NCBI RefSeq assembly: GCF_910592395.1 | Contig: NC_088308.1 | Span: 2,728,001-2,792,000, forward strand | Source: Lineus longissimus | Lineage: Eukaryota; Nemertea; Pilidiophora; Heteronemertea; Lineidae | DNA length: 64,000 nucleotides | Direction of reading: 5' to 3' | In this document: positions 11,601 to 22,820 of the stretch, piece after piece | Layout: the number at the start of each line of letters is the position of its first letter | Position numbering within the stretch: the stretch's first letter is position 1 | Translations under genes and position numbers: made by a program | The notes under the pieces: model-generated | Databases searched by the model: none | The model's input: the letters and a program-made list of their open reading frames with translations, nothing else | Told to the model about the DNA's origin: nothing

Positions 11601-14600
11601 TGTTCAACTTTTCAGGCGTTTCCACATCCAAGGTGGTGATCGCTCCAAGGACCAGGACAATCCAGCTTCCAGGTACCACCATCACTATTCCACCAACATC
11701 CACTGTGTCATTAGCACCCAAGGCTACCACCACATCTGTCACGTCACCTGCTGCTGGCGCTTCCGTGGGCTCACTAAAGACGATTGCACCTGGACTGCAA
11801 CTCCCAGTTAAAGGTAAGAATGAATGCTATATGTGATGTTTAGTTAGTGCTCCTAGTTGTTTTATAGAAGTAAAGAAGGGTTCCTTTGAGGTGACAGAGT
11901 AGGGTATTTAATCTTTGTGAATAACTTCTTTGATGACCTGTAATTCATACTGAAAATGAAATTAACTTTGAATATAGTGTTACATGTTATATGTTTGATT
12001 TCAGGGACAGTGCCACTCCAGGTTCGCCCATCCAATCCTGGTGTACAAAACTTACAGATCATCCAGACAACCACAGGGCAGCTACAGGTCCGAGGACTTC
12101 TACCAGGTAAGCTATGATAAATGATCAGTGCAACCAACCTGGGTCAGCTACTCGATCTCATTATGGCACCAGTAATAACAGTCTCTGTCTGACATCTGTT
12201 GACATATTGGCTAGGAAGCTTTGGTCATCATGCCATTACAGAGATCACAAAAATCATCACCAATAAAAAAAGTTGAAATGACAAAATAACTACAAGTGTT
12301 TGGGCTTTGAAAATGTTTTCATTTGCTGTTGATCGCTCCTTTCCAGGTCAACAGCTTATACGACTTGCCGATGGTCGGTTACAGCTCATCACCCTGCCAA
12401 CCAGTCAGCAGATGGTAAAACTTCAAACTCCGGCGTCATCAGCCCAGACAACTCCAGCAGCAACACAGCCTCAGCCAGTCCCTGTTTCCAGCATATCTTC
12501 ACCACCAAAGCCAATTGTTGTCCCAGCAGCTATTCCAAAACCAACAATCCAAGTGGTCAGTGCTGGACAGTTATCACAAGTAGCGCCATCACCAGTGAGA
12601 ACAACAACGGTGACGGCAGTGTCCGCAGCCCAGCCCAAGCTCCTCACTGTCACATCTCTTCCACGCATGGCCAACCAGTTACCAACTCAACAGGGTCCAC
12701 TAGTCATCACCGCAGCCCAGGCAGCTCCTGCTTTAACGTCACAACAGCCATCTTCCTTACTCCCATCAAATCCTCGGCTCTCTGCCTCAAAGTTGCTAGG
12801 TTTGCAACCACAGCAAGTCAAAGCAGCAAGCTCTGCCCAACCTGTTGTCATTTCACAGATGCCAGCAGGATTGGTGTCACCGGTCAGACCAACTACAACA
12901 GTTGTTCCAATGGGTTCTCCAGTGCCAAACATGCCTGCTGTGACCACGACCATCTCTCCTACTCAATCCATCCTCTCCAGCTTGGGAATCCTCAGCCAGG
13001 CGACATCACCTCCTGCCCAGAGTTCACAAGTCAAATCCATCGTTCCTACGTCTTTGCCTGCCAACCTAGGCGTCACAACTCTTGCCACTGCCCAACCGAG
13101 ATATGCTGTTACTCCTCAAGTCGTGCAACAAGGTAAGCGAACAAGAATTTGTTATTGCTTTCACTGTATCTGATACTTGTTTCTGTTGGCCAACATTCGT
13201 TCAGCGGTCTGCCTTGGAAGACCTAGAATAAGCATTTTCTAAAACATTATAGATCCTTGGGGGGGGGGGGAAAAGAGCTGTATACATGTACTAACACTTT
13301 CTCATGGTGTCACTTGATGGCCTGGAGATGTTAGATGCTGTATCTATTCATCAACCTTATCTGTTTTCAGTTGTAAGACAAGCGCTCCTCCAAAACCAGA
13401 CGCCTGAAATCCAAGCCAAGCTTCTTGCTATGCAGAAGAGAATTACAGTCCCGAAGGGAAGTGAGGCTCTTGCTCAACAGCAGCAACAGGTTTGTGTTAA
13501 CATCTACTTCATCAAAACCCAAATGTGAAGGACAGAACTAGAGAGACATCCATCAAATTTCTTGTAGACAAGCCAGTAAATGATGCACAAACTTACAAAA
13601 TTTGAATGTGTTCATGTTGAAAAGAAGTATCCCTTCCAGGAAGCAATTTGTTCTCCTACACTGTGCGGTCAAGTTTCAAGCACATTGCTTCACCCGTTTA
13701 TCATATTTTCAGCTTGCGGCCCTGAAGGGTAAAGAAAAGCAATTCAGCGTGCAGAACCAATACCAACAACAACTCCTACTCAAACAGCAACAACAGCAAC
13801 AGGCCCAGATGCTGGAGAACTACAGGAAACATAAGGCAGCTAACCGGGATAAAGATGAAGAGCCCAAGTATGTAGATACATTTTAAACATCTTCTCATGT
13901 TACTCATGACTTGAGAGAATAATGCCCTCTGATTGTAACCTCAAATATTGCTGCCACTTTGGAGGAATTGCCATAAGTATATCAATGATACTTTCTAGAT
14001 TATGTACTCGGAATACTCTTTAAAAAGTAGTCGAAGGTATCATACATGTACAGGTAGTCTCGTGCTGATTAGTTTCTTGATTTCTGTTCTCAAGAGAGAA
14101 GAAAGCGAAGAAATTGGCCATGTCAAGTGAAGAGAAGCAGAAGAAGGTTGCCTCGGCCAAGTTGCAGACGTTGTTGTATAAACACAAGGAGGCACTCAAG
14201 AGGGACATACTCAAGAAGAGAGGAATATTGGAGAAAAATATGCAACAAGAAATTGCAGTGAGTACCAATGAATTTGATTGTTGAGAATCTGAACACCATG
14301 GAGATTTCTTGTCTTTGCTCAAGTTGAAATGGTGATGATGCCATTACGTATGTTTGTCCAGTTGCAGAGATGGAGGTTATGTCACTCTGTTACAAGTTTC
14401 TTTCCATTTGGGGAGAGCTGTTTCATGCTTGTTAGCCTTTCTAAGTACTTTGCCCAAGTGTAAATTGCGAAAGGAACTGTCCTCAGCTAGAGTTAAGTCA
14501 TCATTTAGATGTACATGTAGGTGGATGACAGTAATTCTCAAACTTTGCCTGATATTATTGTTATTTTGCAGTTCGAAGTCATAGCAGAGCACAAAAAACT

Positions 14601-16389
14601 CAAGAAAAAGACCACAAGTAAGAAACGCAAGGAAGAACCAAGTACAAGTATTACCAAAACAGCTGCGACGATTCCCTCGTCGGTGCCCAGCTTCTCCAGT
14701 ATTACAGATGTCGAGCCTACGAAGAAGAAGAAGCAGAAGATCATATCAACAGGCACGATGCGACCAACTAGAGAGAATGAAACGCTCTATTGTGTGTGTC
14801 GGCAGCCCTATGATGACACCAAGTAAGTTGTTAAAACTTTTTTGGCGATATGCAGACTGAAATAGTTTTGCTTGTAAGTCATGAGTTTTAAGTTAAAATG
14901 CCAACTGATATATTGCGAGGAGGCCTTTCCCAAAGCTTGTGATCATTTACATGTCTTAATCTCCCTTGACTTTCTTTCAGATTCTACATTGGTTGCGACT
15001 TGTGTTCAAATTGGTTCCATGGGAACTGTGTTGAGATTACAGAAGAACAAGCCAAGTTCATGGACTCCTACATCTGCGACGACTGTAAGAGGGCAAGAGA
15101 TGACACTTCAGAGGAACTCTATTGCCTGTGTCGAACGCCATATGACGAGTCACAGTAAGTGGCACCTCTTTTTGCCAAACATCACGTGACGAGTACTAGT
15201 ACAGGCAAATTAGTCAGATGCAAAAGCACTGTCAAACGTTTTCGATATTGATTGGTAGTTAAAGCTCAACCATATTCATAAAAATCAATCCCCAAAAGAG
15301 TTCATTTACAAAAGACACCCATAGCTGAACCTCTCTCGGAGGAACTCTTTGGGACTGATGAATGCTGTCAATAAGGGAGATGTGTCTTGATCGGAAGGTT
15401 CAAGTTCAGTCGAATGAACAATTCTGTTTCACAATCATTGTCCTCAAAGTGAAGGAGGATGCACTGCTCAACAGTCTGGTGTGCCTATCCAACTTTCTTT
15501 CAAGCTGGTCATATGATTTTCACTGGGTTATTCCTGCTTCAGGTTTTACATTGGTTGTGATCGTTGCCAAGATTGGTTCCATGGCCGGTGTGTGGGTATC
15601 ACGAAGTGTGAAGCGGACAGTTTAGATGTGTACATATGTCCCAATTGTCAGAAATCTAGCCAGTCCCAGCATCATGCAGCTAATAGGAAGGTGCTAATAG
15701 AGAAAGATTTTGAAGTGTTACGGAGAGTCGTTAAAGGAATGCAGGTAGGTTTTATTGCCAAACCAAGTATGAAAGACATATTTGGCTATCTTCCAACAGC
15801 GGGATATGAAGTGCTTGTGATGTTTCTACATTCACAGAGCAACATTTGCAGAAGAAAAATTTATAAACAGATCCTTAGTTTTCTCTGTATCGGTAAATAA
15901 TGATTTGGCTTGTTCTTTCAGACTCACAAAATGGCCTGGCCATTCGTTGAACCAGTCGACCCAGATGAAGTGCCTGACTATTACGAGATCATTAAGGAAC
16001 CCATGGGTAAGTTCAGAGCCCGGTTGTCTAAAGCAAGTTTTGTCAACTGTTGAAGCAGATAGCTTCTTCATGGACCTGTGTGGTTCCCCAACCCAAGAGG
16101 ATACCATTAGCAAGAAAATCTCAAAACAACAAGTCCTTATTAAACCTTGTGATAAGGTGTTCATGTTACTTCGTTTCCTCTTCCAGATCTCAACACCTTG
16201 GAAAAGAAGGTCATAAATCACGAGTACCCAACATTGGGAGACTTCACGAAAGATGTCACGAGGATATTTGACAACTGCCGCTACTATAATCCTAACGACA
16301 GCCCATTCTTTCAGTGTGCTGAAGTTCTAGAGACCCACTTTGTACAGAAACTCAAAACATTGAAAGAGAAAATAATGCACAGTCACTAA
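2608..16389 (+). CDS. BPTF: Nucleosome-remodelling factor subunit BPTF (NURF301), complete
   Basis: BPTF/NURF301 is the large subunit of the ISWI-containing NURF remodeller in the nucleus. Coding exons: 2608-3680, 4027-4269, 4520-4725, 4891-5025, 5236-5543, 5757-6216, 6526-6807, 7008-7391, 7599-7738, 7994-10253, 10581-10725, 11066-11418, 11616-11813, 12005-12106, 12347-13132, 13371-13489, 13713-13867, 14095-14257, 14572-14822, 14981-15154, 15543-15744, 15922-16006, 16187-16389. They sum to 8427 nt (2808 aa), all GT...AG. Domains: AT-hook RGRPPK (12-17), acidic tract, DDT domain (about 200-260, extended to about 345), PHD1 (about 353-400), long K/E-rich region, conserved [10 protein letters not shown] block (exon 10), P/T/Q-rich region, coiled K/E/Q stretch, PHD2 (about 2578-2628), PHD3 (about 2635-2684), bromodomain (about 2700-2800). 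PHD3 keeps the aromatic-cage pattern for H3K4me3 (YC.C...Y.....Y......W); the bromodomain keeps WPF and NCRYYNP with the acetyl-lysine Asn. The family is usually 2500-3000 aa. The start is the first ATG of a conserved R-rich N-terminus. Confidence 0.97.
13259..13270 (+). repeat. Run of twelve G in a BPTF intron
   Basis: Twelve consecutive G lie in the intron between exons 15 and 16 (13133-13370), about 100 bases before the acceptor. This is a mononucleotide repeat and probably length-polymorphic. Confidence 0.8.
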
Positions 16390-18420
16390 TTGGAATCAAG
16401 GCCTTGACTTCGACATAGTAGGTGAGCCAAAATGAGCCCACGCAGTTGAGCTATTCCATTGGATCTCTTATAGGTGTAAAGCAGGAATTAACATGTCTGG
16501 GAGAGCAATTTGCTCACCTTTGAGGAAAACAAAGTGAACATGGTGGAACACGGGCAAGTTCTTGCCTTAACTGAAGACAAGGCCTTGGAATCTCTTTATT
16601 GACTTGTGTTTCTTCTCAGCTTGGAACGTGTACTCATATCTCTCACTGCATGTATGGCTATGTACTGTTGTACCAGTCAGTGACTTTGACTGACATTGTG
16701 TACCATTTGCCCATGCCAAGAACTTAATATCTGTCTATGACCCGAAGTGCCCACTTTTGCCGGAGCTGGTTGCGTTTGCTGGTCCTTGTACAATGTAGTA
16801 GATATTGTAATGTAAGATATCTCATCTTATTTATGTCTGTACAAATCTTTTTCTCCAAGAACATCTCTCCCGTACCTCTTAAGCCGAGATAAGTTATTTA
16901 TTTATTGTTTGCTCGTTTTGTATGCTAAAATGTTTAAAGTATTGATGTTTAGGCATTGTTGTAACTTGAACGTTTGAATTAAAAAGGGATCATCTCTAAA
17001 TACACAGTAGCTGAAAATGGTCATCACCTAAATTTGACCAACACCAAGCTTTTGATTGCTAATTGTGAAGAAATAAAGCACATTTATACAATTCCAAGGA
17101 GGGGAAGCGAGTGGCTAGATAAGAATGTACTTTGAGATAAACCTGGATTATGTTGACTTTGAATAAAATACCCCAAGCTCAATGTGGTCATCATATTTTA
17201 TTCACAATACTACGCTGTAGATTTGGCCCTTTTGTTCCGATATCTGCCAATTGCGGTCTGATTAAAAGTTCTTATTGGAGTATTTGTCTTCGTTGGAGTT
17301 GATCCCTACAAAACCTTTCCTGACTCAAGGTTATGTAGGCCCTGTAACACAGTGGTCACCTAAGATCAGGGTTTGAAAAATAATGTAGTAGTAAGATTGT
17401 CACCCCGAGGCAATTTTCACTTGCCATCTCGTTTGAGACTGTTAAGAAGTACACTGTGTGATCTTCTCGAAATACCCATAAATTATAGTTCTGACCGTTA
17501 GATTGCATGATTTTTTTGTAGTGCTGTTAATGTAAAATACAGGTGGCTGAGTTAGTGTAAATCGAAGGCAATATGTGTGAGATATGGGAAAGGCTTATGT
17601 GGTGAAATGTATTTTGTATAGATAACCATTATAGAAACAAATAATGAGATTTAAACTATTTTCTTACTTGTGAGACTGTGTATATACAAATTACATGTAG
17701 ATATTTTTATGCATCGACTGAATTGCCTTTGTAAGAATGATATCATCAAAATTTGATGGAAATGTGTAAAAACGTTCATACATGTAAGTTGACAGGCATC
17801 TTTAGATGATTTGGGCTCTTCATGAACATAAACTTGATAAGACAATGGGGTTGCTTCTGGTAGCCTTGATTTTCTCCTAATGAATTTGTTTCAGTAAGCT
17901 ATTTTCTCTGAAGATGTTTAAAAATATCTCTGGCACCTTGATAGATGCTAAGATGGGATTAGTATCAAAACTAATGTTAAACACCCTGAGCTGGGAAAAC
18001 TGTTTGTCCCAAATGTGACTTGCTACCTTTCAGTACGATGGGTCACAGTTATGGTGACTTTGATGTTTGAATCAAAACTGTTGTTTGATGATTGTCTAAA
18101 AACCACCCAGTGTACAATTGACCGGGTAACTGCAATCTTAGTGAAAAGTTATCTGTGAAATCGGCATGGTTGGTATTCGTGCAATTGTTGCAGATTCCGA
18201 TTGTGGAAATATCCATTTTCACCAAATCCATTTCCACTTGTAAATAATCCAACTTTCATATTCACATTCATCATTTTTCACAGAAGACGTGCATTTTCCA
18301 GCGTTTTTTTCATGGGAGGTATATCTGAATTTTGAATTTGAAAATAACTGAAGTTGGCATTTGACTAGAAACGCATGTGTAGCTGAATCAAATAAAGTTA
18401 CCTTTTGATATAGATTCAGG
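16390..18420 (+). other. BPTF 3' UTR and downstream flank
   Basis: No coding potential is seen after the TAA at 16387-16389. AATAAA signals occur at 17072-17077 and 17162-17167, giving a 3' UTR of about 0.7-0.8 kb. A further AATAAA at 18391-18396 would allow a UTR of about 2 kb. The stretch is AT-rich and repeat-poor, as expected of a UTR. Which signal is used cannot be told from sequence. Confidence 0.6.
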
Positions 18421-19085
18421 TGTTAAGTTATGTTTTGTGTTATCAAAGTTGTCATATTTGTTCAACAGATTGATTAATCAGGTTGTAGGCAAATCGGCAG
18501 TAGCAGGGTTGGCGCGCCGTTCGCATTTTCGCCACTTGGGAATGCTGCACATGAGTGGCGAATGTAAAACAATGTCTGGCTAAACATTTTGCGAATTCAA
18601 TTTGAATTGCCATTATTTGGCGAGAGAGTATTAGTGTTGTGCGAAAATTGATCAAAGTCTATCAAAAAGATCCACTTCAACACCGAATGCACCAAGGAAC
18701 GATCGTTAGTCAGTCAAACTTTATCATATTTGCGGGCGGCCGCGCTATCACACGTGGTTGCTATCGTCTGCATTGTAGTTCTACCCGTTGCCGCTAGTGA
18801 TTTTGGTGGCGCTGCTGGTCGCCTTACGCATACGTTATCGGCTAGTTTCCCGCTCGCTTCGTTGCCATGGAGTCTCCGGTCACGGGTTCCTCGAATCGTT
18901 CGTTGATTTGCTAGTTTAAGTACTGGCGGGCTGCCATTCTCGCACATGTTACTGTGGGCTGGGTCGACCCCAAGATGGACAAACGATCGGCAATGGCTTG
19001 AACTAACTCAATATGGCTAAAGTGACAGCAACTTGGCTAAAAAGTGACAGCCACTTGGCTAAAAAGTGGCTAGGAGGAAAAAACG
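18421..19085. other. Intergenic DNA with a CpG-rich block
   Basis: From about 18705 to 18960 the AT-rich background gives way to many CpG dinucleotides (GCGGCCGCGC near 18735 and many TCG/CGT). ORFs across it on both strands resemble nothing I know. Near 18520-18565 there is a small inverted repeat (TTCGCCACTT / AGTGGCGAA). At about 19017-19075 AAGTGACAGC(A/C)ACTTGGCTAA is repeated about three times with a period near 23 bases. The CpG block could be a promoter or an old GC-rich repeat. Confidence 0.4.
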
Positions 19086-19490
19086 ACCTGGTGTAGAAGT
19101 ATCTAGCCACCCAGCACACATCCAGTCCCTCATGCTATGGTCCTTTCACCTAATAAGTGAGCATCACAACCTGGTGTAGCAGTAGATTGAGTCCCCACAC
19201 ATCCATGTCAGTCCCTCATATTGCTATGGTCCTTTCACCTAACAAGTAAGTGAGCATCATGACCTGGTGTAGCAGTAGATCGAGTCCCCACACATCCAGT
19301 CCCTCATGATGTGGTCTTTTCACCGAAAGAGTAAGCATCATGCCCTGGTGTAGCAGTAGATTGAGTCCCCAAACATCCAGTCCCTCATGCTGTGGTCCTT
19401 TCAGTTTCACCTAATATAGTATAAGCATCACGACCTGGTGAAGCAGTAGATTGAGTCCCCACTCATCCAGTCCCTCATGGCCCACAAAAA
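19086..19490 (+). repeat. Minisatellite, ~80-bp unit, 5 copies
   Basis: Five imperfect copies of a unit of about 79-92 bases each begin (G/A)CCTGGTG(T/A)AG(C/A)AGTA, then GAGTCCCCACACATCCAG and TCCCTCATGCTATGGTCC. Copies start near 19089, 19169, 19261, 19342 and 19433. The first copy is the most diverged and the last breaks off into unrelated sequence near 19485. Indels of a few bases separate copies, so any ORF across it is accidental. Confidence 0.85.
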
Positions 19491-21133
19491 ACACCTGGGG
19501 AGAGGGGAAAGGGACCTCATACAACCAATGCGACCACCATCCTTCGTCCAAGGACAGGCACCTACTGCAGGCTAAAGCCCACCTCAAGAGGATGAACATG
19601 GCAGACAAAATTTGTTTTGAATAACCAGGCCCTGGTAGTGTACAATGTAGTATAATCATAAATACAGAAGAAGATGTGCCTCATCTACTTACACTCCGGA
19701 CGCAGTGGACCGGCCTCTTTCCTCAACCTAACCTTGGAGACACATAGGATAACGCAATGGGCTGCCCAGGGAGTCCACATCTATTTATAATAATAATGAT
19801 TTTATTGCTCTTATGTACACGAGTAAGCGCCAGTGCCAGTGCGTTCTTTTTGGTACTAGCGCCTCATCTCGCGCCAAGCCGAAGTGAGCGACCCTGCGAG
19901 CGGGTTACTTAGACATAAAATGGCTGCCGCACCTTACTTCCAGTAAATGCCGGCTTTGCGATATATACAAATGTTACAGAGGTGCCCTCTGTCTGTGTAC
20001 ATACGTTTATATCTCTTGTCTATCGATCCGTTTTGCCCTTGCATTTAATCATTAGCCTATACTCGCCTGTGCGCCTCGAGCTAATACCATGTATGATTAT
20101 GTAAGATTTGCTAAGTAGGGTTACGAAATGTGCTAATCATGTTTATGTCCACGTCACTGTTGTCATTGGTCACGATCGTTCGTTTGTTAAGTAGAAAGTT
20201 AGTTTCCCCTTATGACATCACTATTTCGGACACTCAGCGCCCCATTTCTGGAAAGGTGTATAGCTATCCGTACGGGAAAGACCTGTACAGGAAATGCTCC
20301 CGTTCTCATCACCAAAAACCCTCTGTAGTTTTGTACATCTTGCTAATATTCTGGAACCCAGGATAAAATATATATATCATCTTTAACTACTGATCATTAT
20401 TTATCTCTTCGTCGGTTAGAACAGCTCAAATGCTCCAGAGGTTCCTTCCACGCAGTGCTCTCCAGCAGTATTCTATCGGCTGTTGGATTGGAGCAAGAAC
20501 CCGTGTTATATAAGTAGCCAGAGTTTGGTTACATTTTAATGCATTAGACTGCAGTTTTTTAGGGCTCAATTCATTGGGCCTGCGCTTCAATGCGCGAAAT
20601 CAAAGCGCGAGATCCGACGCTCACCGAAGCGCGGCGCTACAGTTTTTTTAATACCTAGACTTCTGTGTAAACCTTTGCCGCCTTACCTATCAAGTTGAAT
20701 CAAAACACCCGTGTAAGTGATCTGACCATGGTGTGCTCGGCTGAACCCCTCGTGTCGTACCCGCTGCTGAGGAGGAGACCACGTAATGAGTCCGCAATCC
20801 CATCCTCTGCAGCGGGGACAGCCGGACGGTCAGTCGAGCGACACTGAGGAGAAAACGCTAGGGAAGTGGGCGCCAAGCCGAGATCGATTACAGAATCCAG
20901 AAGGGTGCCCTTTGTGCACCCAGCGCCAGAGGCCCACTTAGCCAGAAGAACACAGTTATATATACAGACAAGCCACATTCTTTGTTATTTGGGGTGGACA
21001 AGCGTAGTCGAACGCATCCCTAATTTATTGCATCCTGATCGGGACTAATATTTCGGAGCCTGATCGTCGGCAAAATTCCATTTTTAGGCATGGTTTCCAA
21101 ACACAGGCCTCCCGGTGTGACTTTTCAGGTTGT
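19491..21133. other. Intergenic DNA, old repeats, no gene seen
   Basis: The stretch carries one copy of a dispersed repeat (19690-19780). Near 19785-19812 it has an (ATT)n-like stretch with TTTATTG that may be the reversed tail of an old minus-strand LINE. A patch rich in GCGC (20580-20640) contains GCGCGAAATCAAAGCGCGA. ORFs at 20130, 20700 and 20866 are short and overlap on opposite strands; I do not regard them as genes. Confidence 0.5.
19690..19780 (+). repeat. Dispersed repeat, copy 1
   Basis: ACACTCCGGACGCAGTGGAC and, further on, AGGATAACGCAATGGGCTGC recur in slightly altered form at about 21625-21690. The spacing between the two blocks differs between copies. This is probably the remnant of an old interspersed repeat. 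Confidence 0.6.
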
Positions 21134-21576
21134 GAGACAAGACCACAATTGATTTTTTAAGCCTTTTAGCAGTTAAATTGTCAATGTTTGACCGCGACGC
21201 ATCAAAGAATGCGTCAAGTAGTGAAACTGAAATTCGGATATGATATACGGGTTAGTCTTGCGAGTAACTGGTGCGATGGAAATTGGTGATTGACCACGGA
21301 AATTTTTTTATAATCGACAAATTAGACAGACTTTGATATTTCCACTGTTTTCAGCCAACTGGCAGAAAAAACTCAAAACACGCCCCCTATTACCCAATTA
21401 GCAAAATTCGAAATTAATTTTTTCATCAAATAATTTCTTTATATCTGTAGACTTGCCACAGCAAATATTTTTTCAATACCTCTCCAAATATGTACTTGAG
21501 AGTAAAAAACATGCACTCGTCTAATTGATAGGCCTCGACCCTCCAACCTATGAATATTCATTAGTGGTCTTGTCTC
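21134..21576 (+). mobile_element. 443-bp MITE, copy 1
   Basis: The element starts GAGACAAGACCAC and ends GTGGTCTTGTCTC, a perfect 13-base terminal inverted repeat. The interior has no ORF. It is almost identical to the copies at 40993-41435 and 41985-42427 and has exactly the same length. It differs visibly at about 21206-21212 (AAGAATGCG versus ACAAACGCG). TTGT flanks both sides, a possible 4-base target duplication. It lies 1.2 kb upstream of the glycosyltransferase gene. Confidence 0.88.
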
Positions 21577-22800
21577 TTGTTCCTCAGTAAGAGTAAATCG
21601 ATTGAGTCAAGGTTATCGGTGGGGACACTCCAGACGCAGTGGATCGGATACCAACTAGGATGACGCAATGAGCTGCCTTGGATGTCTAAGTGTGGGCAGA
21701 GTCTTTCAAATAAATTTAATTGAAAAAACTCTGGTGTGGGAATTGAAGCAAATTAGAAAAAAAACTGAGGCAGATTCAACAGCGAATTATTCCTGTTTAG
21801 CTCCTGCACATCTGTTGGTGCAGCTGTCTTGAATAAATACATATCAGTTGAGACCGGTGATCTCTCTCGATTGTGATGCATGGGCTTGAAACTGGGATGC
21901 ATACGCCCTTCGTTGATAACTGACAAGTAGGCATAAAGGAGGATCGTGTTGGTCTTGTATGTAAGTGTGTAAATCTTACTGAAAATGTAACTTTCAGTCA
22001 AAAATTAGTAAGTTAACCGATTTAAGGTGTTAGGTTGCTCAAACTCGTTGGTCAGTTGACTCAGCTAAATTATGCATGTTCAGGTTGATTTATCCACCGG
22101 TCATTTCTACCCTGGCTTGACCAAATTGATAAATCACCATTGACCACCTCTGCAGTATCAAAAGGGAGTCTTCGAGTGGATTGTTTATTATGATGTTTTC
22201 TGTGCCATCCCAAAAATTAAACGTTTATCGTAAATGCAGGTGACACATCCTTCACACTGAATTTGATTTGGCTTTGTCAACAATAATGAGAAGAAGTATA
22301 TAAAAACAACCGGTGTGGCGGGGATAGTAGTCCTAGGGCTGATAGTCCGTGTAACAATAGCCCGCATTTCTGAATGTTTTGGTTAGGGTTAGCGGTACAA
22401 TAGATCATGCTGCTTAATTGGTCAAATACAATGCTACCGGACTATGACTCCAGGGGGACTATATCCGCTGTCACACCGGGCCCAGGAGAGCAACCTGGAT
22501 AATCAAGTTGGCCAAGCCATGGAAACTATTTCTGCTCTCAGTTTTCACAAACAGTGCTTGTTTCAACATGCATGTTCAGGGGGAGTTAGCAGTAACGTTA
22601 GCGTTAAGTCCTAACGCTACTATTGTGGGTCTGATTTACTAGCAGTTGTCTCGAACGCCGATTGAACAACGATGATGACTACTAACATACATGTATTTCG
22701 ATTCGGATCTTTACAAACGTCATTTCGGAATGATGACTATTGGCGGCTCGGTCAAAACATTGCAAACGATAGTTTTACAATGATGACTCAATTTTTCGTC
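21577..22800. other. Upstream flank of the glycosyltransferase gene
   Basis: No coding exon is recognised. A second copy of the dispersed repeat described at 19690 lies at 21625-21690. AATGATGACT-like words recur near 22670, 22728 and 22780. A polypyrimidine tract ending TTTTCAG at 22813-22819 is a splice acceptor, so at least one non-coding 5' exon should lie in this stretch; its position is not evident. Confidence 0.5.
21625..21690 (+). repeat. Dispersed repeat, copy 2
   Basis: ACACTCCAGACGCAGTGGAT and AGGATGACGCAATGAGCTGC match the blocks at 19690-19780 with single-base changes and a shorter gap. Confidence 0.6.
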
Positions 22801-22820
22801 CTTTTTATTCTCTTTTCAGA

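Noticed and set aside
19086-19490. CRISPR-like array
   Set aside because: Repeats of about 80 bases are directly tandem without unique spacers, and the genome is eukaryotic.
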